From Deltaproteobacteria bacterium HGW-Deltaproteobacteria-14 (GTDB lineage: Bacteria; Myxococcota_A; UBA9042; PHBI01), in the NCBI GenBank assembly GCA_002841945.1, contig PHBI01000059.1, forward strand, positions 1 through 33,476: 33,476 nt of DNA, written 5' to 3'. Under the pieces are notes generated by a model, which saw nothing but the letters and a program-made list of their open reading frames with translations, was not told where the DNA came from and ran no database searches. This document shows, piece after piece, positions 1 through 9,688 of this stretch (positions within the stretch are counted from its first letter, which is position 1; every line of letters begins with the position of its first letter). A program made the position numbers and the translations under genes.

Positions 1-98
1 TACTTTTGCGGCGACACCCACAGGCTGCGCGCCTCACTTCGGACGCAAAAGTGAAAAGTGAGGGTGCCTGACCCCTATTTGGATGACCCCTATTTGGA
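1..98. repeat. Inverted repeats and a 15-nt tandem duplication at the window edge
   Basis: Two overlapping inverted repeats are visible: acttttgcg (2-10) against cgcaaaagt (44-52), and cctcactt (32-39) against aagtgagg (56-63). They cannot both form fully, so they are alternative hairpins. They are followed by a perfect tandem duplication of tgacccctatttgga (69-83 and 84-98). The stretch is richer in A/T than the genes around it. Palindromes next to a 'gtgcctgacccc' motif resemble ends of REP-type or IS200-like elements, but no transposase is present, so this could be a remnant or simply the terminator of a gene outside the window. Confidence 0.4.
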
Positions 99-185
99 GA
101 AGCGAGCTGGCGAGGGCGTCTGCGTCCACGAACGGGGACGAGGGTGTGTCGTAAATGCGAACGGGATCGGCGCCGGTGGTTCAGC

Positions 186-191
186 TACACT
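186..191 (+). promoter_or_regulatory. Possible -10 element (TACACT), leaderless start
   Basis: TACACT lies eight bases before the ATG at 199, so transcription would start at or next to the start codon. No Shine-Dalgarno sequence precedes that ATG, which fits a leaderless message. No convincing -35 hexamer is seen 16-18 bases upstream. Confidence 0.35.
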
Positions 192-198
192 GCGCGCG

Positions 199-1980
199 AT
201 GAACAGGTCGCGCCAAAGCCCCCCGTGGTGGGTGCCGCTCGTCCCGGTCGTGGCCCTCGCCGCGGCCATGCTGCATTGCACCATCAACGTGCCGCCCGGG
301 TCGCTTTCGGCCGATATTCCAGACGTAGTCTCGGACACCGCGGTGCAAGACGGCGACGCCCCGATCGAGCCGCTCCCCGACGTGGGCGAGCCCACCGCGT
401 GCGGCGGAGACCTCGACTGTGCCCACATCCAAGGCTGCTGCTACGTCGGCGTCTGCGCCAGCGGCACCTGCGTCGCGCGCGCGCTCACCGACTGCTGCAG
501 TGTCCCCGGCCCGTGCGCCGTGAGCACGCCGCTGCACGCCGCGACCTGCGCCGAGACCTGCGTCGCGGGCGGCTGCGAGAAGACCCTGCGGCTGCCGGAC
601 GCCGACTGCGGCGCGCCCGAGCTCTGGGACCTGGACCTCACGACCGATCCCCTGTCGCAGGTGACCGTCGCCGACTCCGACCCCGACGACCGGGTCGCCT
701 GGCACCCGACGCTGCGCCGCGGGCTCGGCGGCGGGCCGTCGCTCCACGCCGGGGACGTCGTCTGCCCGACGTACTACAGCGGCCCCCTCGACGCCGCCTG
801 TCGCCCCCTCGACCCGGCGGCCGAGGCCGACACGGTGCGGCTGAGCCTCGACTCCGGGGCCGTCCTTCTGCCCGTCGACCGCCCGGCGGTGGCGGAGCTC
901 TGGCTGTGGCTCGACCTCGAGCGCTCGGGGCGGCCCGCGGGGGCGACCTACGACGGCGTCGAGGTCAGCGCGATCGACGACGCCGGGGTGCTGTGGCCGC
1001 GCTGGTCCTCGCGCCAGACCCCGCCGGCGCCCCGCACCTGGACCCCGGTCCTCGTCGACCTCAGCGAGCTCGCCGGCCGCACCGTGCGCCTGCGCGTCGC
1101 CTTCGACACCGTCGACGGCCGCGACAACGACCACGAGGGGGTCTATCTCGGCGCCCTGCGGGTCTTCCCCCCGTGCGCGAGCGACCGCGGGTGCCCCGCG
1201 CCGACCGCCTGCGCCCAGGGGACGGTGACCGCCATAACACCCTCCTCGGACTCCTTGTGCGTCAGCCACGCCCCCGAGCCCGGCGCGCCTTGCGTGCAGT
1301 GCAACACGGACGATCAGTGTGCCACATCGGATCCATGTGACACTGGCGTGTGCAATGCAGGGCGGTGCGAGGTGACCCGCACGCTGACCGCGGAGTGCTG
1401 CACCCCCGCCGAGGCGTTCCCGCCGCCCGCCGCCTTCGAGGTCGACCTCGGCCCCGACTGGCGGATCGACGCCCCCACCGTCGGGGCCTGGCACCGCTCC
1501 GAGCGTCGCGCCCACGGCGGCCAAGGGGCCCTGCGCTTCGGGGTCCCGGGGGCGGCCGAGACAGCCCCCGCGGGCGAGGCGGCGAGCGGTGAGGTCTGGT
1601 CTCCTCCGCTGGTCCCGCCGCCCGACGCTCCGGCCTGGACCTTCTGGGTGTGGCTCTCGACCGAGTTCGACGGTGCGCCGGACCCGCTGAACCCGGCCGG
1701 CCTCGATCTGCTCGAGGCGGTGGTGGCCGTCGACACCGGCGCCCCCGTGTCCCTGCCCCCGGCGGTGGTCTGGGACTCGCGCGCGATCGGCGGCACCTCG
1801 GGCGGCGCCTGGTGGCCGGTGTCCATCGACCTCGGGCCGTTCGCCGGGCAGGTGGTGCGCCTCGGGTGGCGCTTCGCGACCGGCGACGCCGAGGCCAACG
1901 ACGGCGAGGGCGCCTTCATCGACGACGTGTCCGCGGTCCGCGTCTGCCCCGGCAGTGGAGACCCCGGCGGGCGGCTGTGA
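199..1980 (+). CDS. Secreted cysteine-rich protein with two jelly-roll-like modules
   Basis: 593 residues from the ATG at 199. This start is preferred over the in-frame codon at 58 because it begins a clear export signal: an N-terminal RSR, then a hydrophobic run (VPLVPVVALAAAML) ending in HC. The cysteine could be lipidated, but His at -1 is not a standard lipobox, so cleavage by signal peptidase I is also possible. The protein then repeats one plan twice: a cysteine-rich segment (residues about 64-140 and 355-415) followed by a ~190-residue beta-rich module. Both modules end with the same type of motif (NDHEGVYLGALRV and NDGEGAFIDDVSAVRV), as in MAM-like or immune-inhibitor-A-type jelly rolls, where this loop is often ligand- or metal-binding. 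The family and substrate are not recognised. A role as a cell-surface binding protein is inference. It is a separate unit from the ATP synthase operon that follows. Confidence 0.85.
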   Translation: MNRSRQSPPWWVPLVPVVALAAAMLHCTINVPPGSLSADIPDVVSDTAVQDGDAPIEPLPDVGEPTACGGDLDCAHIQGCCYVGVCASGTCVARALTDCCSVPGPCAVSTPLHAATCAETCVAGGCEKTLRLPDADCGAPELWDLDLTTDPLSQVTVADSDPDDRVAWHPTLRRGLGGGPSLHAGDVVCPTYYSGPLDAACRPLDPAAEADTVRLSLDSGAVLLPVDRPAVAELWLWLDLERSGRPAGATYDGVEVSAIDDAGVLWPRWSSRQTPPAPRTWTPVLVDLSELAGRTVRLRVAFDTVDGRDNDHEGVYLGALRVFPPCASDRGCPAPTACAQGTVTAITPSSDSLCVSHAPEPGAPCVQCNTDDQCATSDPCDTGVCNAGRCEVTRTLTAECCTPAEAFPPPAAFEVDLGPDWRIDAPTVGAWHRSERRAHGGQGALRFGVPGAAETAPAGEAASGEVWSPPLVPPPDAPAWTFWVWLSTEFDGAPDPLNPAGLDLLEAVVAVDTGAPVSLPPAVVWDSRAIGGTSGGAWWPVSIDLGPFAGQVVRLGWRFATGDAEANDGEGAFIDDVSAVRVCPGSGDPGGRL

Positions 1981-1997
1981 CGCGGGACCCGACGCCC

Positions 1998-2014
1998 TGC
2001 GTCATCACGACGCA
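1998..2014 (+). terminator. Small hairpin after the first gene
   Basis: TGCGTC-ATCAC-GACGCA forms a perfect 6-bp stem with a 5-nt loop, 18 bases after the stop codon. There is no T tract. It is a possible weak terminator between the secreted-protein gene and the atp promoter. Confidence 0.3.
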
Positions 2015-2075
2015 CCCGGGCCGGCGTCCAGCCAGCGAACGCGCCGGCTGGCCGGCCGCCGCGCTCATCAAGGCC

Positions 2076-2104
2076 TTGACCCACCTGGGTGCGTGTGCTA
2101 GGTC
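2076..2104 (+). promoter_or_regulatory. Sigma70-like promoter of the atp operon
   Basis: TTGACC (2076-2081), a 17-bp spacer and TAGGTC (2099-2104). A TG one base before the -10 makes it extended. The predicted start is near 2111, giving a leader of about 50 nt before the ATG at 2161. This is the best promoter match in the window. Confidence 0.6.
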
Positions 2105-2160
2105 CGTGCCGCTTTCGGGGGCCTCCCGCCTCCCCTGACCGGCCCACGGAGCCACTCGGA

Positions 2161-2643
2161 ATGCTGGACAACGCTCGCGCCCTAGGTGAGACGCTACTCG
2201 GGGCACGCCTCGTCGACCTCGACTGGAGCATCGCCTTCATGTTGGGGCTGTTCCTGGTCTTCGCGTTCCTACTGACCAAGCTCATCACGCGCCCGATGAT
2301 GCAGTCGCAGGAGCAGCGCTACGCCAGCATGGAGGGGGCGCGCGACGCCGCCGCCCAGGCAGAGATCGTGGCCGCCGAGACACAGCTCGCGTACGAGAAG
2401 CAGCACACCGTCGCTCGCCAGAGCGCGGTCGAGGTGCGCGACCAGATCCGCGAGGCGGCCGTCGCGACCGCCCGCACCACCGTCGAGAAGGTCCGCGCAG
2501 AGGTCACCGCCGAGGTGGCGAGCAGCAACGACGAGCTGGCGGCCGCGGCCGCCAAGGCCCGCGCCGAGATGAAGCCCCACGTCGAGCAGCTCGCGACGGC
2601 GCTCTCCGTGAAGCTCGTCAAGCAGACCGGAGGGAAGGCATGA
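2161..2643 (+). CDS. atpF': ATP synthase F0 subunit b' (first b-type stalk subunit)
   Basis: 160 residues, starting at the ATG at 2161 with GGAG about ten bases upstream; the longer frame from 2089 adds sequence with no sign of coding. One transmembrane helix is visible at residues ~23-43 (DWSIAFMLGLFLVFAFLLTK). It is followed by a long, Ala/Glu/Arg-rich amphipathic helix, the dimeric coiled coil of the peripheral stalk that holds F1 static against F0. It is the first gene of the operon and is followed by a second b-type gene with a 4-nt overlap, so the stalk is probably a b/b' heterodimer rather than a homodimer. Which of the two is called b and which b' is a convention I assign from order and length. 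Confidence 0.9.
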   Translation: MLDNARALGETLLGARLVDLDWSIAFMLGLFLVFAFLLTKLITRPMMQSQEQRYASMEGARDAAAQAEIVAAETQLAYEKQHTVARQSAVEVRDQIREAAVATARTTVEKVRAEVTAEVASSNDELAAAAAKARAEMKPHVEQLATALSVKLVKQTGGKA

Positions 2644-3242
2644 CCACGGTGCTCAACCGCGCGCTCGCCACCCTCGGCGCCGCCGCCGCGACCCTGACGC
2701 CCGCCGCCGCGCTCGCCGCCGAGCACGGCGAAGCCCACGGGCAGTTCGGCCTGGCCGAGGCCTTCTACATCCTCAACTTCGTGGTGCTGCTGCTCGTCCT
2801 CTACTTCTGGGCGCTGCCGCGAGCCCGCGACTTCCTGGTGAAGCGCCACGATCAGGCCAAGGCCGAGCTCGTCGAGGCGGGCCGCCTCAAGGCCGAGGCC
2901 GACGCGAAGCTCGCCGAGTACAAGCGCCTGATGGCGGGGCTCGAGGCCGAGGTCGCCAAGATCCGCGAGGACTTCCGCGCGGACGGCGAGCGTGAGCGCG
3001 CGCGCATCCTGGCCGAGGCGGAGGAGAGCGCGACGCGGATGCGCGCGACGGCGCAGAAGCAGATCCAGCAGGAGACCGCCAAGCTCCGCGCCGAGCTCGA
3101 GCACGAGGTCGTCGCCCAGGTGCTCGCCAGCACCGAGGCGAAGGTCCGTGCGCAGCTCAACGCCGGCACCCAGCGCGAGATGGCCAACGACTACATTCAG
3201 GGGCTCGAGAGCCTCGAGAAGCTCGACCAGTTCGCGGCCTGA
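2640..3242 (+). CDS. atpF: ATP synthase F0 subunit b
   Basis: 200 residues. The start ATG overlaps the preceding stop (ATGA), and GGAGG lies six bases upstream inside the previous gene, so translation is coupled. The N-terminus has a cleavable-looking signal (residues 1-27, ending AALAAEHG). A transmembrane helix follows at ~41-58 (AFYILNFVVLLLVLYFWALP), then a long charged coiled coil with DQAKAELVEAGRLKAEAD-type heptads. Signal peptides on AtpF are a known feature of delta-proteobacterial relatives. The protein forms the second arm of the stator stalk together with the upstream b' subunit and contacts subunit delta, encoded next. Confidence 0.95.
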   Translation: MTTVLNRALATLGAAAATLTPAAALAAEHGEAHGQFGLAEAFYILNFVVLLLVLYFWALPRARDFLVKRHDQAKAELVEAGRLKAEADAKLAEYKRLMAGLEAEVAKIREDFRADGERERARILAEAEESATRMRATAQKQIQQETAKLRAELEHEVVAQVLASTEAKVRAQLNAGTQREMANDYIQGLESLEKLDQFAA

Positions 3243-3342
3243 GGCGTCCAACGCCCCAGCGCCGACGACGCAGCCGATATCCGTCAGGCCCCCTCCCCCC
3301 GCGAGCGCGCCTGAGCGACCCTAGAGGAAGGACGACAACCCC

Positions 3343-3882
3343 GTGAGCGAATCGCCCATCGCTCGACGCTACGCCAAGGCGCTCGTCGAGCTCTGCACCG
3401 AGACGAAGAACCACGCGGTGATCGGCAAGCAGCTCGAGTCGTTCGCGCAGACGTGGTCGTCGAGCGAGGACCTCCAGGCTCTGATGAAGAACCCGGTGGT
3501 GCCGCTCGCGGACAAGCGCGAGGTCCTGACCCGGATCTTCTCGCGCTTCCTGTTCGCGCCCACGACCCGCAACTTCCTGCTGGTGCTGCTCGAGAACGAG
3601 CGCATCGCGCAGGTCGAGGAGATCACCCAGGCGTTCGCGTCGCAGATGGACGAGCTGTCCAACCGCACGCGGGCCACCGTGACGAGCGCCGTGCCCCTCG
3701 AGCGCAGCGACCTCGCGCGGATCCAGAACGCGCTGCAGCGCCTCACGGGCAAGACCGTGGTGCTCGACGCGCGGGTCGACCCGTCGCTCATCGGCGGGGT
3801 CGTCACCGAGATTGGAAACATCGTCCTCGACGGCAGCGTGAAGACCCAGCTGCAGTCGTTGCGAGAGCACTTGCTCGTCTGA
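3343..3882 (+). CDS. atpH: ATP synthase F1 subunit delta (OSCP)
   Basis: 179 residues with a GTG start preceded by AGAGGAAGGA. Family hallmarks are the N-terminal IARRYAKALVEL helix and the C-terminal GGVVTEIGNIVLDGSVKTQL segment that ends nearly all delta/OSCP proteins. Delta sits on top of F1 and ties the alpha subunit N-termini to the b/b' stalk. The 100-bp gap before it contains a readable ribosome site but no obvious promoter, so it is most likely part of the same transcript. The length is normal for the family. Confidence 0.96.
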   Translation: MSESPIARRYAKALVELCTETKNHAVIGKQLESFAQTWSSSEDLQALMKNPVVPLADKREVLTRIFSRFLFAPTTRNFLLVLLENERIAQVEEITQAFASQMDELSNRTRATVTSAVPLERSDLARIQNALQRLTGKTVVLDARVDPSLIGGVVTEIGNIVLDGSVKTQLQSLREHLLV

Positions 3883-4002
3883 GCACGAGCGACAGTTCAA
3901 CCCCCGGCCGGCATCGGCCGCGCCGGGTGCCCGCTCCACCGCGGTCTCACGGCCGAATCGCAAAAAGCCCGGCAGCCCAAGCCTGCAATCCGGAGTAGCT
4001 CC
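3883..4002. other. atpH-atpA intergenic spacer with hairpin
   Basis: This 120-bp gap is long for an atp operon. It contains a GGCCG-gcat-CGGCC stem-loop near 3905-3920 inside further GC-rich inverted sequence, and ends with the GGAG ribosome site of atpA (3992-3995). The hairpin may affect mRNA processing or the relative expression of atpA, but there is no T tract to suggest termination. Confidence 0.35.
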
Positions 4003-5526
<1,524 letters not shown>

Positions 5527-5534
5527 GCGCGACC

Positions 5535-6395
5535 ATGGCGAACCTCAAAGCCATTCGCACTCGGATCAGCACGGTAAAGAACACCCAGCAGATCACGAAG
5601 GCGATGAAGATGGTGGCGGCCGCGCGCTTGCGCAAGGCCCAGCAGGCCATCGAGAAGCTGCGGCCCTACGCCTACCGGACCCGCGACATCATCTCGCAGC
5701 TGGCGGCGCGGGCCGACGTGTCGGACCACCCGCTGCTCGAGCAGCGGACCCCCAGGCGCGTCGAGCTGCTGATCTTCACCAGCGACCGCGGGCTGTGCGG
5801 CGGCTTCAACGCCAACATCAACCGCACCGCGGAACGCTATATGGCCGCCAACGAGGCCGGCCACGAGCAGATCGCGATGGACGTGGTCGGGCGCAAGGGC
5901 TGGGAGTACTTCAAGCGCCGCGATGTGACCATCAACACGTACTTCGAGGACGTGCTGCAGAACGTCACCCATGAGCGCGCCTCGGAGATCGCCGAGCACG
6001 CGGTCGTGCGCTTCAAAGAGCACGACCTCGACGCGATCTACATGGTCTACAACCAGTTCAAGTCGGCGATCACCCAAGAGGTGGTCGTCGAGCAGCTCCT
6101 GCCGATCGTCCCGGCGGAGTTCGACGAGGGGACCTACCGCCCCGACTTCATCTACGAGCCTTCCCAGCGCGAGATCCTCGACGCGGTGCTGCCCGGTCAC
6201 CTGACCGTGCAGACCTTCCGCATCCTGCTCGAGAGCGTGGCCAGCGAGATGGGCGCCCGCATGAGCGCCATGGACTCGGCCACCAAGAACGCGGGCGAGC
6301 TGATCGACCGCCTCACCTTGAGCTACAACCGCGCGCGACAGGCCGCGATCACCACCGAGCTCATCGAGATCATCAGCGGCGCGGAAGCGCTCTGA
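5535..6395 (+). CDS. atpG: ATP synthase F1 subunit gamma
   Basis: 286 residues, starting eight bases after the atpA stop. The N-terminal helix (MANLKAIRTRISTVKNTQQI, then TKAMKMVAAARLRKA) and the C-terminal helix (MDSATKNAGELIDRL, NRARQAAITTELIEIISGA) form the antiparallel coiled coil of the rotor shaft. The central part is the usual Rossmann-like domain (FTSDRGLCGGFNANI). Gamma turns inside the alpha3beta3 ring and couples proton flow to catalysis. The ribosome site is weak, which suggests coupling to atpA. Nothing is missing. Confidence 0.98.
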   Translation: MANLKAIRTRISTVKNTQQITKAMKMVAAARLRKAQQAIEKLRPYAYRTRDIISQLAARADVSDHPLLEQRTPRRVELLIFTSDRGLCGGFNANINRTAERYMAANEAGHEQIAMDVVGRKGWEYFKRRDVTINTYFEDVLQNVTHERASEIAEHAVVRFKEHDLDAIYMVYNQFKSAITQEVVVEQLLPIVPAEFDEGTYRPDFIYEPSQREILDAVLPGHLTVQTFRILLESVASEMGARMSAMDSATKNAGELIDRLTLSYNRARQAAITTELIEIISGAEAL

Positions 6396-6440
6396 ACCCG
6401 CGCACACAAGCGCCCTGACGCAGCGAGAGGTCCATTAGCC

Positions 6441-7883
<1,443 letters not shown>

Positions 7884-7886
7884 CCG

Positions 7887-8330
7887 ATGCGCCTCTCCGT
7901 GGTCACGCCCGAGGGGGCGAAGGTGGAAACGCAGGTCCAGTCGGTCACCATCCCGGGGGCCGTCGGCGAGCTGGGGATCCTGCCGGGGCACCGCCCCCTC
8001 ATCACGAGCCTCTCGATCGGCAAGCTCAGCTACGTCGCCGGTGGCAAGACGGTGTTTTTGGCGACCAACGACGGCTTCATGGAGGTCCACGAGGACGTCG
8101 TGACGGTCGTGACCCAGACCGCCGAGTACCCCGACGAGATCGACGTGGTGCGCTGCAAGGCCGCGCTCGACCGCGCCGAGCGCGAGCTCAAGGAGATCGA
8201 CGCGAGCGTGCGGCCGGACGCCTGGGACAAGATGCGGCGGCGGCGGGCGCGGGCGCAGAACCGCATCCGGGTCTCCGAGCTGCACGCGACCCCCGCGGCG
8301 CTCCGCCAGGTGCGCGACCGGGCCGAGTAG
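7887..8330 (+). CDS. atpC: ATP synthase F1 subunit epsilon
   Basis: 147 residues. AAGGAG (7872-7877), inside the end of atpD, is its ribosome site. The N-terminal beta-sandwich carries the family motif GAVGELGILPGHRPLI. The C-terminal part (KAALDRAERELKEIDA onward) is the two-helix domain that can extend along gamma and inhibit ATP hydrolysis. The C-terminal extension is Arg/Ala-rich. It is the last gene of the operon. Genes for subunits a (atpB) and c (atpE) are not in this window and are expected elsewhere. Confidence 0.96.
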   Translation: MRLSVVTPEGAKVETQVQSVTIPGAVGELGILPGHRPLITSLSIGKLSYVAGGKTVFLATNDGFMEVHEDVVTVVTQTAEYPDEIDVVRCKAALDRAERELKEIDASVRPDAWDKMRRRRARAQNRIRVSELHATPAALRQVRDRAE

Positions 8331-8370
8331 GGTCCGCGGGCCTCGCGGCCAAGCGAATAGAGCTCGAGCT

Positions 8371-8417
8371 GACGCCGAGTCCGCTACGGAGGTGACCCTC
8401 CTGGCGGGCTCGGCGTC
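8371..8417 (+). terminator. Nested hairpin terminating the atp operon
   Basis: GACGCCGAGTCC (8371-8382) pairs with GGGCTCGGCGTC (8406-8417), 11 of 12 positions. Inside the loop, GGAGG-TGAC-CCTCC forms a second perfect 5-bp stem. It starts 40 bases after the atpC stop. The structure is strong, but there is no clear T run after it, as is common in very GC-rich genomes. The GGAGG in the inner stem is not in range of any good start codon. Confidence 0.55.
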
Positions 8418-8458
8418 GCTGCGTTGGGCGCGCGGTGTCCATTCCGGGGGGCCCGCGC

Positions 8459-8464
8459 TACTCT
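8459..8464 (+). promoter_or_regulatory. Possible -10 element (TACTCT), leaderless start
   Basis: TACTCT ends seven bases before the ATG at 8471, nearly the same geometry as TACACT before the ATG at 199. No Shine-Dalgarno sequence is present. A leaderless transcript is suggested but rests on this short match. Confidence 0.35.
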
Positions 8465-8470
8465 GCGGGC

Positions 8471-9388
8471 ATGGACGACCCGCGAGCTCCCCACCCGGCC
8501 CTGCGTGTCCCCGTGCCGGAGGACGGCGCCGGGTCGGGGCCGTGGTCCACGGTGCGCTGGACGCCGGACGGCGTGCCGATCCTGATGGCCGACCCCGAGG
8601 CGTACCTCGCCGCCGTCGGAGACGACGCGGTGCGGCCCCTCGACGCGGTCTCCTTCGAGGGGCTCACCTACCTCGCGCGCTACCTCCCGACGGCGCTGGA
8701 GCCGGGGGCCGCGCTCCGTATTGCAGTGCGGGATGCGCTCGCCTGGCACGCCCCCCTGGGAGGGGCGCTAGGGGTGGAATTTGGCTGCTCGGTTGGCGCC
8801 GACCTGGGATCGCTGCGCGCCGTGTGCGACGCAGTGATCGGGGTCGATGGCAGCGTCGTCGGGGCGCGCGCGGCGCGGGCGCTGTGCGCCGGCGAGGGGG
8901 TGCCCCGGCTGGTCCGCGTCGAGGGGCGGAGCTTCGCGTCGGCGGCCCCGGTGGTGCAGGCGCCGCTCGACGGGGTGACGGTGGTGGTCGGCAACGCCCT
9001 CGACCCGCCGGTCCACGCCGGGTGCGCGGACGTCGTGATGGCCGTGAACCTGCTCGACACGGTGAGCGAGCCGGTGAACCTGCTGGGGCAGCTCGACGCG
9101 GTGCTGCGGGCGGGGGGGCTCATGCTGCTGGCGAGCCCGTTCTCGTGGCAGGACGGGGTCACCGCGCCCGAGGAGCAGCTCGGCGGAGGGACGGTGCCGG
9201 CCCTGGCGGCCCTCGGGAGCGCCGAGGCGGTGCTGGCGATCCTGCGCGGGGAGACCCCGCTCCTGCCTCACCTGGCCTACGAGATCCTCGAGACGATCGA
9301 GGACGTGCCTTGGTCGTTGCGGGACCACGCGCGCTGCGCCTTCCACTACAGCTCCTGGCTGGTGGCGGCGCGCAAGCACACCAGCTGA
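8471..9388 (+). CDS. Class I SAM-dependent methyltransferase (OvoA C-terminal-like signature)
   Basis: 305 residues from the ATG at 8471; a GTG at 8435 would add 12 residues that show no conservation features. A Rossmann methyltransferase fold is indicated by motif I GVEFGCSVGAD (residues 101-111), the acidic strand end VIGVDGS (122-128), and post-II/motif IV ADVVMAVNLLD. The later NLLDTVSEPVNLLGQL, then RAGGLMLLASPFSWQDGVTAPEEQLGG, resembles the 'GGLLVLTSPYTW...T...WLGG' pattern I associate with the methyltransferase domain of OvoA and stand-alone 4-mercaptohistidine N-methyltransferases. The substrate is therefore possibly a small histidine-like thiol, but this is from memory of the pattern and the match is partial. 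Transcribed separately from the atp genes. Confidence 0.8.
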   Translation: MDDPRAPHPALRVPVPEDGAGSGPWSTVRWTPDGVPILMADPEAYLAAVGDDAVRPLDAVSFEGLTYLARYLPTALEPGAALRIAVRDALAWHAPLGGALGVEFGCSVGADLGSLRAVCDAVIGVDGSVVGARAARALCAGEGVPRLVRVEGRSFASAAPVVQAPLDGVTVVVGNALDPPVHAGCADVVMAVNLLDTVSEPVNLLGQLDAVLRAGGLMLLASPFSWQDGVTAPEEQLGGGTVPALAALGSAEAVLAILRGETPLLPHLAYEILETIEDVPWSLRDHARCAFHYSSWLVAARKHTS

Positions 9389-9633
9389 GGCGGTAGGGCC
9401 CCGACCGACCGCGGTCCCCCGAAGCCCCGGTTTTGAATCGCGCGATCGGATAGACGCGATCGGGGGCTCCTCGGTCGCCCTCGCCGGTCGGCCCCCGCCG
9501 AGGGTCGCTGGCTCAATGCGCTGAGCTCGGCTGGAGGCAACGATGCGCGCCGAGACCGTGCGCGTGCAGGGCGGGCCGCGCCCTCGGCGGTCGCCAAGCT
9601 CCTTGTGTCTCCCAGCTGCGAGGAGCATCCTGA
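9389..9633. other. Intergenic region upstream of the giant gene
   Basis: The gap of 300 bp holds a perfect 10-bp palindrome gaccgcggtc near 9408-9417. An imperfect hairpin follows (agcccc...ggggct with atcgcg/cgcgat inside, about 9433-9468), which may terminate the methyltransferase gene. No convincing open reading frame is seen here: the longer frames lack export signals or ribosome sites. The right-hand end carries the palindrome and promoter listed separately. Confidence 0.35.
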
Positions 9634-9660
9634 GGGTGCGCGCTGGACCAGCGCGCACCC
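9634..9660. promoter_or_regulatory. Perfect 27-nt palindrome, candidate operator of the giant gene
   Basis: gggtgcgcgctgg (9634-9646), a single A (9647), and ccagcgcgcaccc (9648-9660) form a perfect 13-bp inverted repeat. It ends ten bases before the -10-like TATATT and covers the place of the -35 box, for which there is no recognisable hexamer. This arrangement suits a dimeric regulator that either replaces -35 contacts (activator) or blocks polymerase (repressor). With a 1-nt spacer it would make a poor RNA hairpin loop, and no T tract follows, so an operator is favoured over a terminator. Confidence 0.55.
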
Positions 9661-9670
9661 CACCATTCGC

Positions 9671-9676
9671 TATATT
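9671..9676 (+). promoter_or_regulatory. -10 element TATATT of the giant lipoprotein gene
   Basis: TATATT is five of six to TATAAT and stands out in this GC-rich sequence. Transcription would begin near 9683, leaving only about six bases before the ATG at 9689, a very short or leaderless message. Confidence 0.5.
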
Positions 9677-9688
9677 CGGGAAGTCACG

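Noticed and set aside
58..198. Extended start for the first gene
   Set aside because: The extra 47 codons run through the tandem 15-mer repeat and have no export signal; the ATG at 199 gives a normal signal peptide.
9605..9688. Upstream start for the giant gene
   Set aside because: It would translate through the palindrome and the -10 element and bury the lipoprotein signal 28 residues inside the protein.
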